64,000 nucleotides of DNA, from positions 1,338,001-1,402,000 of the forward strand of contig JAIGNY010001454.1 of NCBI GenBank assembly GCA_020152595.1, given 5' to 3'. The notes under the pieces are model-generated. The model was not told where the DNA came from, did no database searches, and saw only the letters and a program-made list of their open reading frames with translations. The DNA comes from Chiridota heheva. Its lineage: Eukaryota > Echinodermata > Holothuroidea > Apodida > Chiridotidae. Numbering within the stretch: the stretch's first letter is position 1; every line of letters begins with the position of its first letter. Below, piece after piece: positions 1 through 12,500 of the stretch. A program made the translations under genes and the position numbers.

Positions 1-34
1 GTGTGTAGAAATATTATCGAAGTTAATCTGTGGT

Positions 35-127
35 TGCTAAGAGTGGTTGCTAGTGGTGGTTGCTAGTGGTGGTTGCTAAGGGTGCTTGCTAGTGGTGGTT
101 GCTAGGGGTGGTTGCTAGGGGTGGTTG
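35..127. repeat. short minisatellite, about 13-bp unit
   Basis: Several imperfect copies of GGTTGCTAGTGGT follow one another. The array lies downstream of the last visible glycosyltransferase exon (minus strand), in what should be the next intron. I see no next exon between 1 and 405. Confidence 0.6.
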
Positions 128-405
128 CCATGATGAATGTAGGAGTTACCGCACATTAGAAACTGTCAATCTAATGAATATGTTACTGCCTGGTTATCGA
201 CTGAGAGTGCTGTTATTGGTCATTTTTTTTCCAGCTGTTTGTTCAGTGAGTAATAATCGGAAAGTAGGATTATGCGAATGAGGCTTGTCAACCAATCAGG
301 TAGCTTGAAATGAATAACCAGACACTAGTGGTTATATGTTTTCCTATTAATATCTGTGATTATTTCAAAGTGGAAATACACTTGCTCAAACAAATCTAAA
401 CTCAC

Positions 406-503
406 CATTATGTAATCTTCCAAAAGATCGTACTCTGGAAACCCACCAAGCTTATGGAACACTTTTCGGTTCATAAACAAGGCCTGGTCACCATATGGCA
501 ATT
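406..503 (-). CDS. glycosyltransferase fusion, exon 9 (last visible)
   Basis: Residues 402-434: ELPYGDQALFMNRKVFHKLGGFPEYDLLEDYIM, of which LPYGDQ and the ED pair are hallmarks of TIGR04283-type GT2 enzymes. The acceptor is CATTTAG and the donor ATG|GTGAGT. The remaining C-terminal part must lie left of position 1. Confidence 0.87.
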
Positions 504-3500
504 CTAAATGAAGAAACAAAATATCTAAGTTCAAGAACTATGTTGTGCTGAAAAATTATAATGCAAAAATGATATAGATACAAAAGAAATTCATTATCAA
601 GATATAAAGGAAATATATAATGTAAGAACATGTAGCGTCAAAGCTTACACTATTATGATTGACCTCACAGACTTGTTGCATGACAAACAAAAGGACCATC
701 AGACATCAAAGTACCATTACATCATTTCCCACCGTCCAAGAGGTTTCTATTTTCGACAACAATTACACTTGGCTACTGGCACTTATTCTGAAAAGTAGAA
801 TACATATTTAAGAAAATGCGCTCTAAACATCTTGATCGGTTCAAATAAGTCTATAAGTACTGATGATGTCACTTACCAAATGTCTTTGCTCTGTAATTTG
901 TCCCTTTTTCTAATATTTTCATCTGGAATTCAAAAATCTTTTCAAAGACACCTTTTTGAGTAGTACTATGAGAAATAAGAAAAGGAATCAACTTTCAATC
1001 TTCAAGATAATGACCATTCCATATGTACAAACACCATTACATACTTTGCTGACAGAGATGCTTGATGAAAGTAAAGAACGATAACACAAAGGGACCAAGA
1101 ACAAACCTAGAAGTCATCAAAATGAAGAAAATGTACATAGTTACGAGACAAGCTACATGAAATGAATACATGTGTGAACAGTGGCAGTGTGGTAAGCTAT
1201 GGCTTTCCAATCTAGCGTCCCGACTTTGATTCCCGGTGGGTCTCCAACCAGTGCTCCACAACTGGTTAATAAAATGGCCGTGGGCATCTTGACATAAATA
1301 CTCCAATGGAGGTCTGTTGGGACGTTGTAAACCTTGGTAAACCAAACAGACTGACCATTTTATTTCATAACAGATAAGATGAAATTGATTTTCTGCTTAT
1401 TACCCTAATTAACAAGAAACAGCTTGATATGATCTAATATGACACATGGCTGTGATCTTAAATCTTTAGTGTCCTTTTTCTTTTGGATTCCAATGTATAA
1501 GTTTCGATGATTAACAATGAATCACACGTCTATTGCTAGGTTAGGTTTTAGTTTTAAAACTTTACCATTTTTAATTACTGTAAGTGCTTGGAAGTCAAAT
1601 TTCACTTTTGCTTCCCTATTCAATAATTGCTAATGATAAACATGACTTGCAGGTAAACTTTCTGGAAACTTTCCAATCCTTTGTGATTTACTTCAAGAGA
1701 GCAGTAAAGGCAGTGTAGCAACCACTAAAGACTGACATGATCAAACTCAATGGATGTGTTTGGTTCAATCTGTCCTACCACAGCTATTGTATCTATACAG
1801 ACCTGTGTATCCACAGTAAGAGTTCCAGCCCAAATGATCTCTAACTGTTCCGTTTCAACACTTTCTGTAATACTTTGCTGGAGTCTGCAAAATTGCATCC
1901 AAGAACAGTTATCCCCAAGGATGAAGCTACAAAGCTTTATTCGCTATCTGTTCGATTATTAGTTTTACTAATTCTGCAATATCACATATACAGATTGCTG
2001 AGAACATAGTGCTACATGTAGGTACTTTAAGCAGCAAATTTGATTTGTCCAGAAATGTTCTCTAATCATCTTGTCCTATTAAATACAATACACTGACGTT
2101 AAAAGTGTTTGGGTTTCTGGAAATCACAAAGTGATGATAACTGGTTGACCCCGAAACAAAAGTTATGATACTTTTTAAAACTGAATCAAATGAAATGAGT
2201 CGAGCAAACTTCACAGTAAAACAAATAGTGATTTACCGCCCTCAGATTCGAAAAAAATCACCTTAAGTATGGAACATTTCATTTAGAAGTACCCAAGGTA
2301 TGAAAAGGCTACCAGATGTATGAAAAGTCTACCAGATGTATGAAAAGTCTACCAGATGTATACAAATCGGCTAAAAGAGCGACACAGAGATCTGTTAAAG
2401 AAATAGACATGCAAAGCGTGATTATGGTGAAAACAATCAAACTGACCCAATATCAATATAAAACAATAAAACCATTCAAACTAAAATAAGAAAATAAAAT
2501 GACAAGATTCCCTCCGTAGCCCCTCATCAGGGTCACCTCTATTTTCTGATTCTGATACTAAAATCCTTTCACAAAACGATTCACCAACCTTCAATATTTA
2601 ATCTTTTCCAGCCAAGAATTTACATTACAAAATTTCTTGAGAAAATATTGCAGTGGACAATACAATTAAAACAATCACATGGCTCAATGGCAGTACAGTA
2701 AGCTCCAATCACATGGCTCAATGTCAGTACAGTAAGCTCCAATCACATGGCTTAATGTCAGTACAGTGAGCTCCAATCACATGGCTCAATGGCAGTACAG
2801 TAAGCTCCAATCACATGGCTCAATGACAGCACAGTAAGCTCCAATCACATGGCTTAATGGCAGTACAGTGAGCTCCAATCACATGGCTCAATGTTAGTAC
2901 AGTAAGCTCCAATCACATGGCTCAATGACAGTACAGTAAGCTTTAATCACATGGCTCAATGGCAGTACAGTAAGCTCCAATCACATGGCTCAATGTCAGT
3001 ACAGTAAGCTCCAAACACATGGCTCAATGGCAGTACAGTGAGCTCCAATCACATGGCTCAATGACAGTACAGTAAGCTCCAATCACATGGCTCAATGTCA
3101 GTACAGTAAGCTCCAATCACATGGCTCAATGACAGTACAGTAAGCTCCAATCACATGGCTCAATGACAGTACAGTAAGCTCCAATCACATGGCTCAATGT
3201 CAGTACAGTGAGCTCCAATCACATGGCTCAATGGCAGTACAGTAAGCTCCAATCACATGGCTCAATGTCAGTACAGTAAGCTCCAAACACATGGCTCAAT
3301 GGCAGTACAGTGAGCTCCAATCACATGGCTCAATGGCAGTACAGTAAGCTCCAATCACATGGCTCAATGGCAGTACAGTAAGCTCCAATCACATGGCTCA
3401 ATGTCAGTACAGTAAGCTCCAATCACATGGCTTAATGGCAGTACAGTGAGCTCCAATCACATGGCTCAATGTCAGTACAGTAAGCTCCAATCACATGGCT

Positions 3501-6500
3501 CAATGTCAGTACAGTGAGCTCCAATCACATGGCTCAATGTTAGTACAGTAAGCTCCAATCACAGGGCTCAATGTCAGTACAGTAAGCTCCAATCACATGG
3601 CTCAATGTCAGTGCAGTAAGCTCCAATCACATGGCTCAATGTCAGTACAGTGAGCTCCAATCACATGGCTCAATGTCAGTGCAGTAAGCTCCAATCACAT
3701 GGCTCAATGTCAGTACAGTGAGCTCCAATCACATGGCTCAATGACAGTACAGTAAGCTCCAATCACATGGCTCAATGACAGTACAGTAAGCTCCAATCAC
3801 ATGGCTCAATGTCAGTACAGTAAGCTCCAATCAAATGGCTGAATGGCAGTACAGTAAGCTCCAATCAAATGGCTCAATGGCAGTACAGTAAGCTCCAATC
3901 ACATGGCTCAATGGCAGTACAGTAAGCTCCAATCACATGGCTCAATGACAGCACAGTAAGCTGGCTTCACTGTGTAACAATCCATATTATGAGACATCTA
4001 AAATACCACAAAATCCAATTTTGATGCTCACAATATTCCCAACATAAGTATCTACATTTTTCTGGATGTTTCATTGTACAAACCTGTTTTGTTTTTCTTC
4101 TACGGAATCACTTTCATCACCCGAGTTATTCTCATGAAGTATGTCTAAACCAAACTGAAATGCCCCACAAATGACCCCTGGCTGGGTCAACGTGACCAGA
4201 ATATCCCTATCAAAAGCTGGAGGTAGCTTGGTGTCAGCATGAAGAAACAACAAGTGGAAGCCCTTGGCACTCTTGACTCCACAATTCATTTGTTTTGCTC
4301 TTCCTGTACAAAAGAAATCAATTTAAAATTGGCCCAATAAATTTCCAATTTTTCCATGTGTTATACAACTCCTCAAAAAGCACAATTTCATGAAATTATT
4401 GACAAACTATACAGAAAAAACTACATAACAGTCATGCAATAAAACTACAGGTATGCAACAACAGACATCTTTAATAAACCTGTCTGAATTACCAAATACA
4501 TTATTCAGCCTGGTCTGAATTACCAAACACATTATTCAGCCTCATCCGATTTACCAGATACATTATTCAGCCTGGTCTGAATTACCGAACACATTATTCA
4601 GCCTGGTCTAAATTACCGAACACATTATTTAGCCTGGTCTGAATTACCGAACACATTATTCAGCCTGGTCTGAATTACCAAATACATTATTCAGTCTATA
4701 CTGAATTACCGAACACATTATTCAGCCTGGTCTGAATTACCAAATACATTATTCAGCCTGGTCTGAATTACCAAATACATTATTCAGCCTGGTCTGAATT
4801 ACCTAACACATTATTCAGCTGTCAAGATTAAATATAGCTTTGAAATATCAATCCCCAACTTTTTAGATTTCCTAATAATCAAAGCAGCAAAAGAGCTCAA
4901 AAGAAAGCAAACCTTACAAGGCTTCCCTAGAACACTACAAGGAAGCAAACCTTACAAGGCTTCCCTAGAACACAACAAGGAAGCAAACCTTACAAGGCTT
5001 CCCTAGAACACAACAAGGAAGCAAACCTTACAAGGCTTCCCTAGAACACAACAAGGAAGCAAACCTTACAAGGCTTCCCTAGAACACTACAAGGAAGCAA
5101 ACCTTCCAAGGCTTCCGTAGAACACTATAAGGAAGCAAACCGTACAAGGCTTCTCTAGAACACAACAAAGAAGCAAACCTTACAAGGCTTCCCTAGAACA
5201 CAACAAGGAAGCAAACCTTACAAGGCTTCCCTAGAACACAACAAAGAAGCAAACCTTACAAGGCTTACCTAGAACACTACAAGGAAGCAAACCTTTTAAG
5301 GTTTTCCTGAACACAACAAGGAAGCAAACCTTACAATGCTTCCCTAGAACACAACAAGAAAGCAAACCTTACAAGGCTTCCCTAGAACACAACAAAGAAG
5401 CAAACCTTACAAGGCTTCCCTAGAACACAACAAAGAAGCAAACCTTACAAGGCTTCCCTAGAACACAACAAGGAAGCAAACCTTACAAGGCTTCCCTAGA
5501 ACACAACAAAGAAGCAAACCTTACAAGGCTTCCCTAGAACACAACAAAGAAGCAAACCTTACAAGGCTTACCTAGAACACTACAAGGAAGCAAACCTTTT
5601 AAGGTTTTCCTGAACACAACAAAGAAGCAAACCTTACTAGGCTTTCCTAGAACACTACAAGGAAGCAAACCTTACAAGGCTTCTCTAGAACACTACAAGG
5701 AAGCAAACCTTACAAGGCTTCCCTAGAACACAACAAAGAAGCAAACCTTACAAGGCTTCCCTAGAACACAACAAAGAAGCAAACCTTACAAGGCTTCCCT
5801 AGAACACAACAAAGAAGCAAACCTTACAAGGCTTCCCTAGAACACAACAAAGAAGCAAACCTTACAAGGCTTCCCTAGAACACTACAAGAAAGCAAACCT
5901 TACAAGGCTTCCCTAGAACACAACAAAGAAGCAAACCTTACAAGGCTTCCCTAGAACACTACAAGGAAGCAAACCTTACAAGGCTTCCGTAGAACACAAC
6001 AAAGAAGCAAACCTTACAAGGCTTCCCTAGAACACTACAAGGAAGCACACCTTACAAGGCTTCCCTAGAACACAACAAAGAAGCAAACCTTACAAGGCTT
6101 ACCTAGAACAATACAAGAAGGCAAACCTTTTAAGGTGTCCTGAACACAACAAGGAAGCAAACCTTACTAGGCTTCCCTAGAACACAACAAGGAAGCAAAC
6201 CTTACTAGGCTTCCCTAGAACACAACAAGGAAGCAAACCTTACAAGGCTTCCCTAGAACACTAAAAGGAAGCAAACCTTACAAGGTTTTCCTAGAACACA
6301 ACAAGGAAGCAAACCTTACAAGGCTTCTCTAGAACACAACAAGGAAGCAAACCTTACAAGGCTTCCCTAGAACACTATAAGGAAGCAAACCTTACAAGGT
6401 TTCCTAGAACATAACAAGAAAGCAAACCTTACAAGGCTTCCCTAAAACACTACAAGGAGGCAAACCTTACAAGGCTTCTCTAGAACACAACAAGGAAGCA

Positions 6501-9500
6501 AACCTTACAAGGTTTCCTAGAACATAACAAGGAAGCAAACCTTACAAGGCTTACCTAGAATACTACAAGGCTGGAAATTCCTAAAACACAGTTGAACTAC
6601 CAACTGTAAGCAGTTCATGGGAGCAATCAGAGCCAACCAAGCACTCTGGTGGATTTCATCATCACTACTTTACAAAATAAGAGTGATGATTTCATCATCA
6701 CTACTTTACAAAATAAGAGTGATGATTTCATCATCACTACTTTACAAAATAAGAGTGATGATTTCATCATCACTACTTTACAAAATAAGAGTGATGATTT
6801 CATCATCACTACTTTACAAAATAAGAGTGATGATTTCATCATCACTACTTTACAAAATAAGAGTGATGATTTCATCATCACTACTTTACAAAATAAGAGT
6901 GATGATTTCATCATCACTACTTTACAAAATAAGAGTGATGATTTCATCATCACTACTTTACAAAATAAGAGTGATGATTTCATCATCACTACTTTAAAAT
7001 AAGAGTGATGATTTCATCATCACTACTTTACTAAAATAAGAGTGATGATTTCATCATCACTCTTTTAAAATAAGAGTGATGATTTCATCATCACTACTTT
7101 ACAAAATAAGAGTGATGATTTCATCATCACTACTTTACAAAATAAGAGTGATGATTTCATCATCACTACTTTACAAAATAAGAGTGATGATTTCATCATC
7201 ACTACTTTACAAAATAAGAGTGATGATTTCATCATCACTACTTTACAAAATAAGAGTGATGATTTCATCATCACTACTTTACAAAATAAGAGTGATGATT
7301 TCATCATCACTACTTTACAAAATAAGAGTGATGATTTCATCATCACTACTTTACAAAATAAGAGTGATGATTTCATCATCACTACTTTACAAAATAAGAG
7401 TGATGATTTCATCATCACTACTTTACAAAATAAGAGTGATGATTTCATCATTTTGAGCACTGTACAAAATGGGCACACATACACATCTCCAGTTGCAGAG
7501 CAGGTGTTGATAAATATTGCAGTAGAAGTAGAAGGTAGTGGTCAGCAGTGGGGAAATTAGTGCCATGTAAGTAGGTCTAAATGCAGGGTCTCAGGGCAAA
7601 AATTTACATTTGAGGAGAATTTCTAAAAGTTGATCATTAAACTAATTATATTTCACTTTAACTTCACACATCTTTTTCAATAGAGTATATGGATTCATTT
7701 CAGGTGGGTCTGCAACCAGTGAGTTCACAACTGGTTATCAAAGGCCGTGGCCGTCTTAATATAATGTCCAGCACTGGATACTTTCGGGACGTTAAACCTT
7801 GCTATGCTATGCTATGCTATACCATGTCTGCAACTCCTTGCATGCTTACCCTTTGGTGTTTTGAGTAATTTTACAGGAATGTTTGTGCACTTCTTGGCAA
7901 ATTCTTCCACTAGGTTGGTTGTATTGTCTTTGCTGCCCCCATCGCACACCAAGATCTCAGCAAACTGAAAGTATCTACAATTCTGTGAAAAATGGGGCCT
8001 AATTGTGTTAGATGTTTAAATGATATTAGCAATCACATAAATATACATGAATAACCTAGCTACAATTATATTCCTGTATTTGCTTTTACTAAACATAAAA
8101 TTCCCAGTTCATACAACTTTAACAGTGATTTTTGTTTATACACATGCACATGGAACATTTCAAATTTCTGATAACCAAACATGTGAGTAACGTAAATTAA
8201 CTTATCACCAAGCTGATAGTGGAAGAACGCACTTGAAGTACTTCAAATATCAACCAAAAATATGCATGAAAGAAATGAATAATAAATCCTTTTTTTTCCA
8301 TTAAAACTTTCATAAAAAGTGCATGAGAAATGATTTGAATTCCATTTAAACTTACTTTGTGAATAGTTTGTAATGTTGAGATGATGTTAGCTTCCTCATT
8401 GTAGGTCGGTACGATGATGGACAAAGTTGGATTCTTCAACTCCTCCAAACTTATGCCAACGGTCTTATGAAACTCATGCAGATCTTTTGATTCATCCTGC
8501 AAAAAATGTTTTTATTTGCTGGAAAACATTTTAAAATGTAGAAGTTGATAAATATTAATTAAATTGATTAAAAATGAACAGAGCGTTTTTGAATCCTATA
8601 ATTACAGAATATCCTGCATTCATTTTATGTTTGCACTATCCAGATTATAAAAACAATGAAAAAAATGAAAAGAAATATGTTTTTACTTTGTAGTTTAATT
8701 TGCTTGGATATCTGCCCGCAACTTTCAATTTGTTAAATGTATGACTTTTTGAAAGTTTCTTACAAAAAATATGAAATACTATCTACTTCAAGAAATTTTT
8801 TGAAAGTACATTGTGGCTTTGATAACTATGAAATCTGCAAATACAAATCAATCAAAAAATATAATCACTTTTTTAGGTTAAGCTACACTGACATATGTTC
8901 TTTAGGTTAAGCTATACTGACATATGTTCTGTAGGTTGAGCTATACTCACATATGTTCTTTAGGTTGAGCTATACTGACATATGTTCTTTAGGTTGAGCT
9001 ATACTATCATATGTTCTGTAGGTTGAGCTATACTGACATATGTTCTGTAGGTTGAGCTATACTGACATATGTTCTGAAGGTTGAGCTATACTGACATATG
9101 TTCTGTAGGTTGGGCTATACTATCATATGTTCTGTAGGTTGAGCTATACTAATGTATGTTCTGTAGGTTGAGCTATACTGACATATGTTCTGTAGGTTGA
9201 GCTATACTGACAAATGTTCTTTAGGTTGAGCTATACTGACATATGTTCTGTAGGTTGAGCTATACTGACATATGTTCTTTAGATTGAGCTGTACTGACAT
9301 ATGCTCTGTAGGTTGGGCTATACTGACATATGTTCTGTAGGTTGAGCTATACTGACATATGTTCTGTAGGTTGAGCTATACTGACATATGTTCTGTAGGT
9401 TGAGCTATACTGACATATGTTCTTTAGGTTGAGCTATACTGACATATGTTCTTTAGGTTGAGCTATACTGACATATGTTCTTTAGGTTGAGCTATACTGA

Positions 9501-12500
9501 CATATGTTCTTTAGGTTGAGCTATACTATCATATCTTCTGTAGGTTGAGCTATACTAACATATGTTCTGTAGGTTGAGCTATACTGACATATGTTCTGTA
9601 GGTTGAGCTATACTGACATATGTTCTGTGGGTTGCATGAGCTATACTGACATATGTTCTTTAGGTTGAGCTATACTGACATATGTTCTGTAGGTTGAGCT
9701 ATACTGACATATGTTCATTAGGTTGAGCTATACTGAAATATGTTCTTGAATGAATTCTCAGACATTTATCTGTACATATAGTTGAGAAAACAAAGAATAC
9801 CAACCACATCAGTAAGGAGTTGAGGCAGTACATTTACTCTAAGCCCTGCCTCCTCTGCAACCTGGATTTGCTGCTTCAAGACTTTTTCTGTGCCCCAATC
9901 AATCTCTGAAAAAATTACACCTGGAATGTAAATAAGTTTATCAAGATTATTCTTAGGATTTGGTACACAGTTCCTAAGAAAGTCTGTACTTTTTAGATTT
10001 AGATTATACCCAAGTACCAGGTGACCGCTCCTTTTTAATCTTCACTTATCTTTGTTGAAAGACCTGGATCCCATCATTTCTAAGTTCTGGTTTCCTCCCT
10101 GAATACACTTTTAGTATTATTTTGTGTTCAGGTGTAAAAATGAATCATTTGAGGAAAGAATTATCTTTTGAGAGCATTTCAAAATTAGCCGAAGCTATAT
10201 TCACCAAGATGAGGCATACAAGTGGCTCAACAAATTTTCCATGGTTGACCATTTTTCTGATTTCAAAGCAAATCCAGAAGAGGGCAGTGAATCTACGTTC
10301 AAAGTATTGAATCACTCCAAATAATATTTTCTTCTTCTGTGATCTACATAACATAGATCCCCATACTTAAGTTATCTCTGGTACTTCTGTTCAATCCAAC
10401 AAGGTAGTATCCGCCATCAAATGCTGGGCCAAGCACCATGTCACATGACCCACTCTGCAGCTCCTTGAATGCTGCATCCAAAATGTCCTCTGTGATTCCT
10501 GGAATATCTGCACCAATCTTTGAAGAAAAGAGAAACAGAAAATATGTTTGATAAGTAAGTGTAAGGTATTATTATCTCATTTATATGAATATATCTATTT
10601 AAAAATGAAAATGACAAAATTCATCTTCTTTTGAAAGTGAATGGTTATTCATTAACAACCTTATGTTAGTCATTATCCCAGCAATGAATAATTTCAGATT
10701 AATTCATGGTCTCAGTACTTTAATCCACAGCTTCATCTATATGGCACAGCCTTCCCCGCAACCTTTGCTCAAAAATGAAAAATTTGAAGCTCTAATATTT
10801 GAAAAGATATTCAAAACCTATCTCCAAAACTTTATATTTCATCTTCCATCATGTTTCTGTTCAAACTGTTTTAACAAAAAAAACTTAATGGACTTCTATA
10901 CAAATTTTGCAATACTAAACTGGTCACATTTTGCACTTAGCACATGAATCCCCCACCCTCGTCAACAAAGACATATCTACAGTATAAGCTGCATTCCCTT
11001 CAGGTGGTTGCATCTGTTTGGTAGAAGAAAAAAAACTTTGTAAAGTAAGAATAGCTTTCTAACCAGAAGAACGTTGGTAATCTTTTGCTGGAATGATCTG
11101 ACAAACACATCAACAATCCTTTCTCCAAATTTAGCGTTCATCTGAGGATGCCAGGAAAAGTAAGGTGTTACGATCCTCCTGCTGTCTAACCAATACCGGA
11201 CCTCCTTCTGGCTGCCTCCTGAGTAGGCACACTCGATGGCCACTGATGGACTTCCAGAATTCAATACATATTCCTGAAGGATGTTTAAGATACTGTTTGT
11301 CTGTGAGTAGAGATGGAAAAAAAAATATACAAAAAATTCAATTTTCATCTAACATTAACAAATGTTATAAATGGTTTCAATATTCCAACTTGTTATATCA
11401 TTTGATAAACATCTAAAAACAGAAGCAATAACTTCATGTGGCATGCAGTATTTACCATACCCTCAATCTGGGATGGCTGAATACCCTTGACCCTTCATTT
11501 AAGTTTACCTTACTAACATATACAATAGCCCTCAGTCTGGGATCTGAATCTGAATCTGAATCCGTTAGGTCGGCAAAAATCCTTCAAGAGGACATGAACG
11601 CCAAACGAGCGTAAAAAGTATGAGTAAAAAGAATAAAATAATCAATAAATAAAAAAACTAGTTAGCAATACAAGTGTTAGTAAGTTTAGCGACTTGGTGC
11701 ATGTACAATGTCTGACGGTAAAGTATTCCAATCCTTTAGTGTGTGAGGGAAGAAAGAGTGTTTGTATACATTCTTTTTAGCATAGGGAACCTGGAAATTA
11801 AGGTCATGATTATTTCTTGTATTAGTTCTGACGGTGGGGATAAGTTCATCTTTATTGATGGCAACAAGATTGTTATTGATTTTATATAGCATATGTAGCC
11901 GGGTGTTGTATCTTCTTGCTTTTAGCAGGGGCCAATCTAATTTATGAAGCATGTTTTTTACACTAGATTTATAAGAGTAGTCTGCCATACAGAACCTGGC
12001 TACTCTCCTTTGAACAGATTCAAGTTTATCCACATCGCACTGGTGATGGGGGTCCCAGACTGCAGATGCATACTTAAGTACTGGCCTGACTAGAGCTTTA
12101 TAAGCAGTGGATTTAACGTCGGTGGGAGTTTGAGAGGTTACGTTTTAATAGGCCAAGTACAGTTAGCTTTCTTGGTTATGTTATGTATATGCTTATCCCA
12201 TCTAAGTTTAATATCAATTTCAACACCTAAGTATGGGCAATAGTTGACATGTTTTAGTGGCTGAGTACATGAGGTATAAACAGGTGATTTAAAGCATTTT
12301 TTAAAGAAAACTGACAAGATGTAGCATTCAGAGGGGTTGAAATTCATTTGCCATTTGTTTCGCCATTGTTCAAGTTTGTTAAGATCATCTTGAAGGATTT
12401 GTTGGTCAGAGGGTTATTAATTGTTCTGTACACAAGGCAGTCATCAGCAAACAGTCTAACTATGCTGTTTATATTATCAGGGATGTCATTTACATATAAA

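Noticed and set aside
4084..4303. Exon 7 of the glycosyltransferase ending at the upstream donor GTTTGT
   Set aside because: Joining it to exon 8 gives an immediate stop codon. The donor four bases downstream gives an open frame and the expected family residues.
6617..7484. Open frames of 117-139 codons on both strands
   Set aside because: They are produced by the 36-bp repeat, whose length is a multiple of 3 and which has no stop in several frames; no codon bias or homology.
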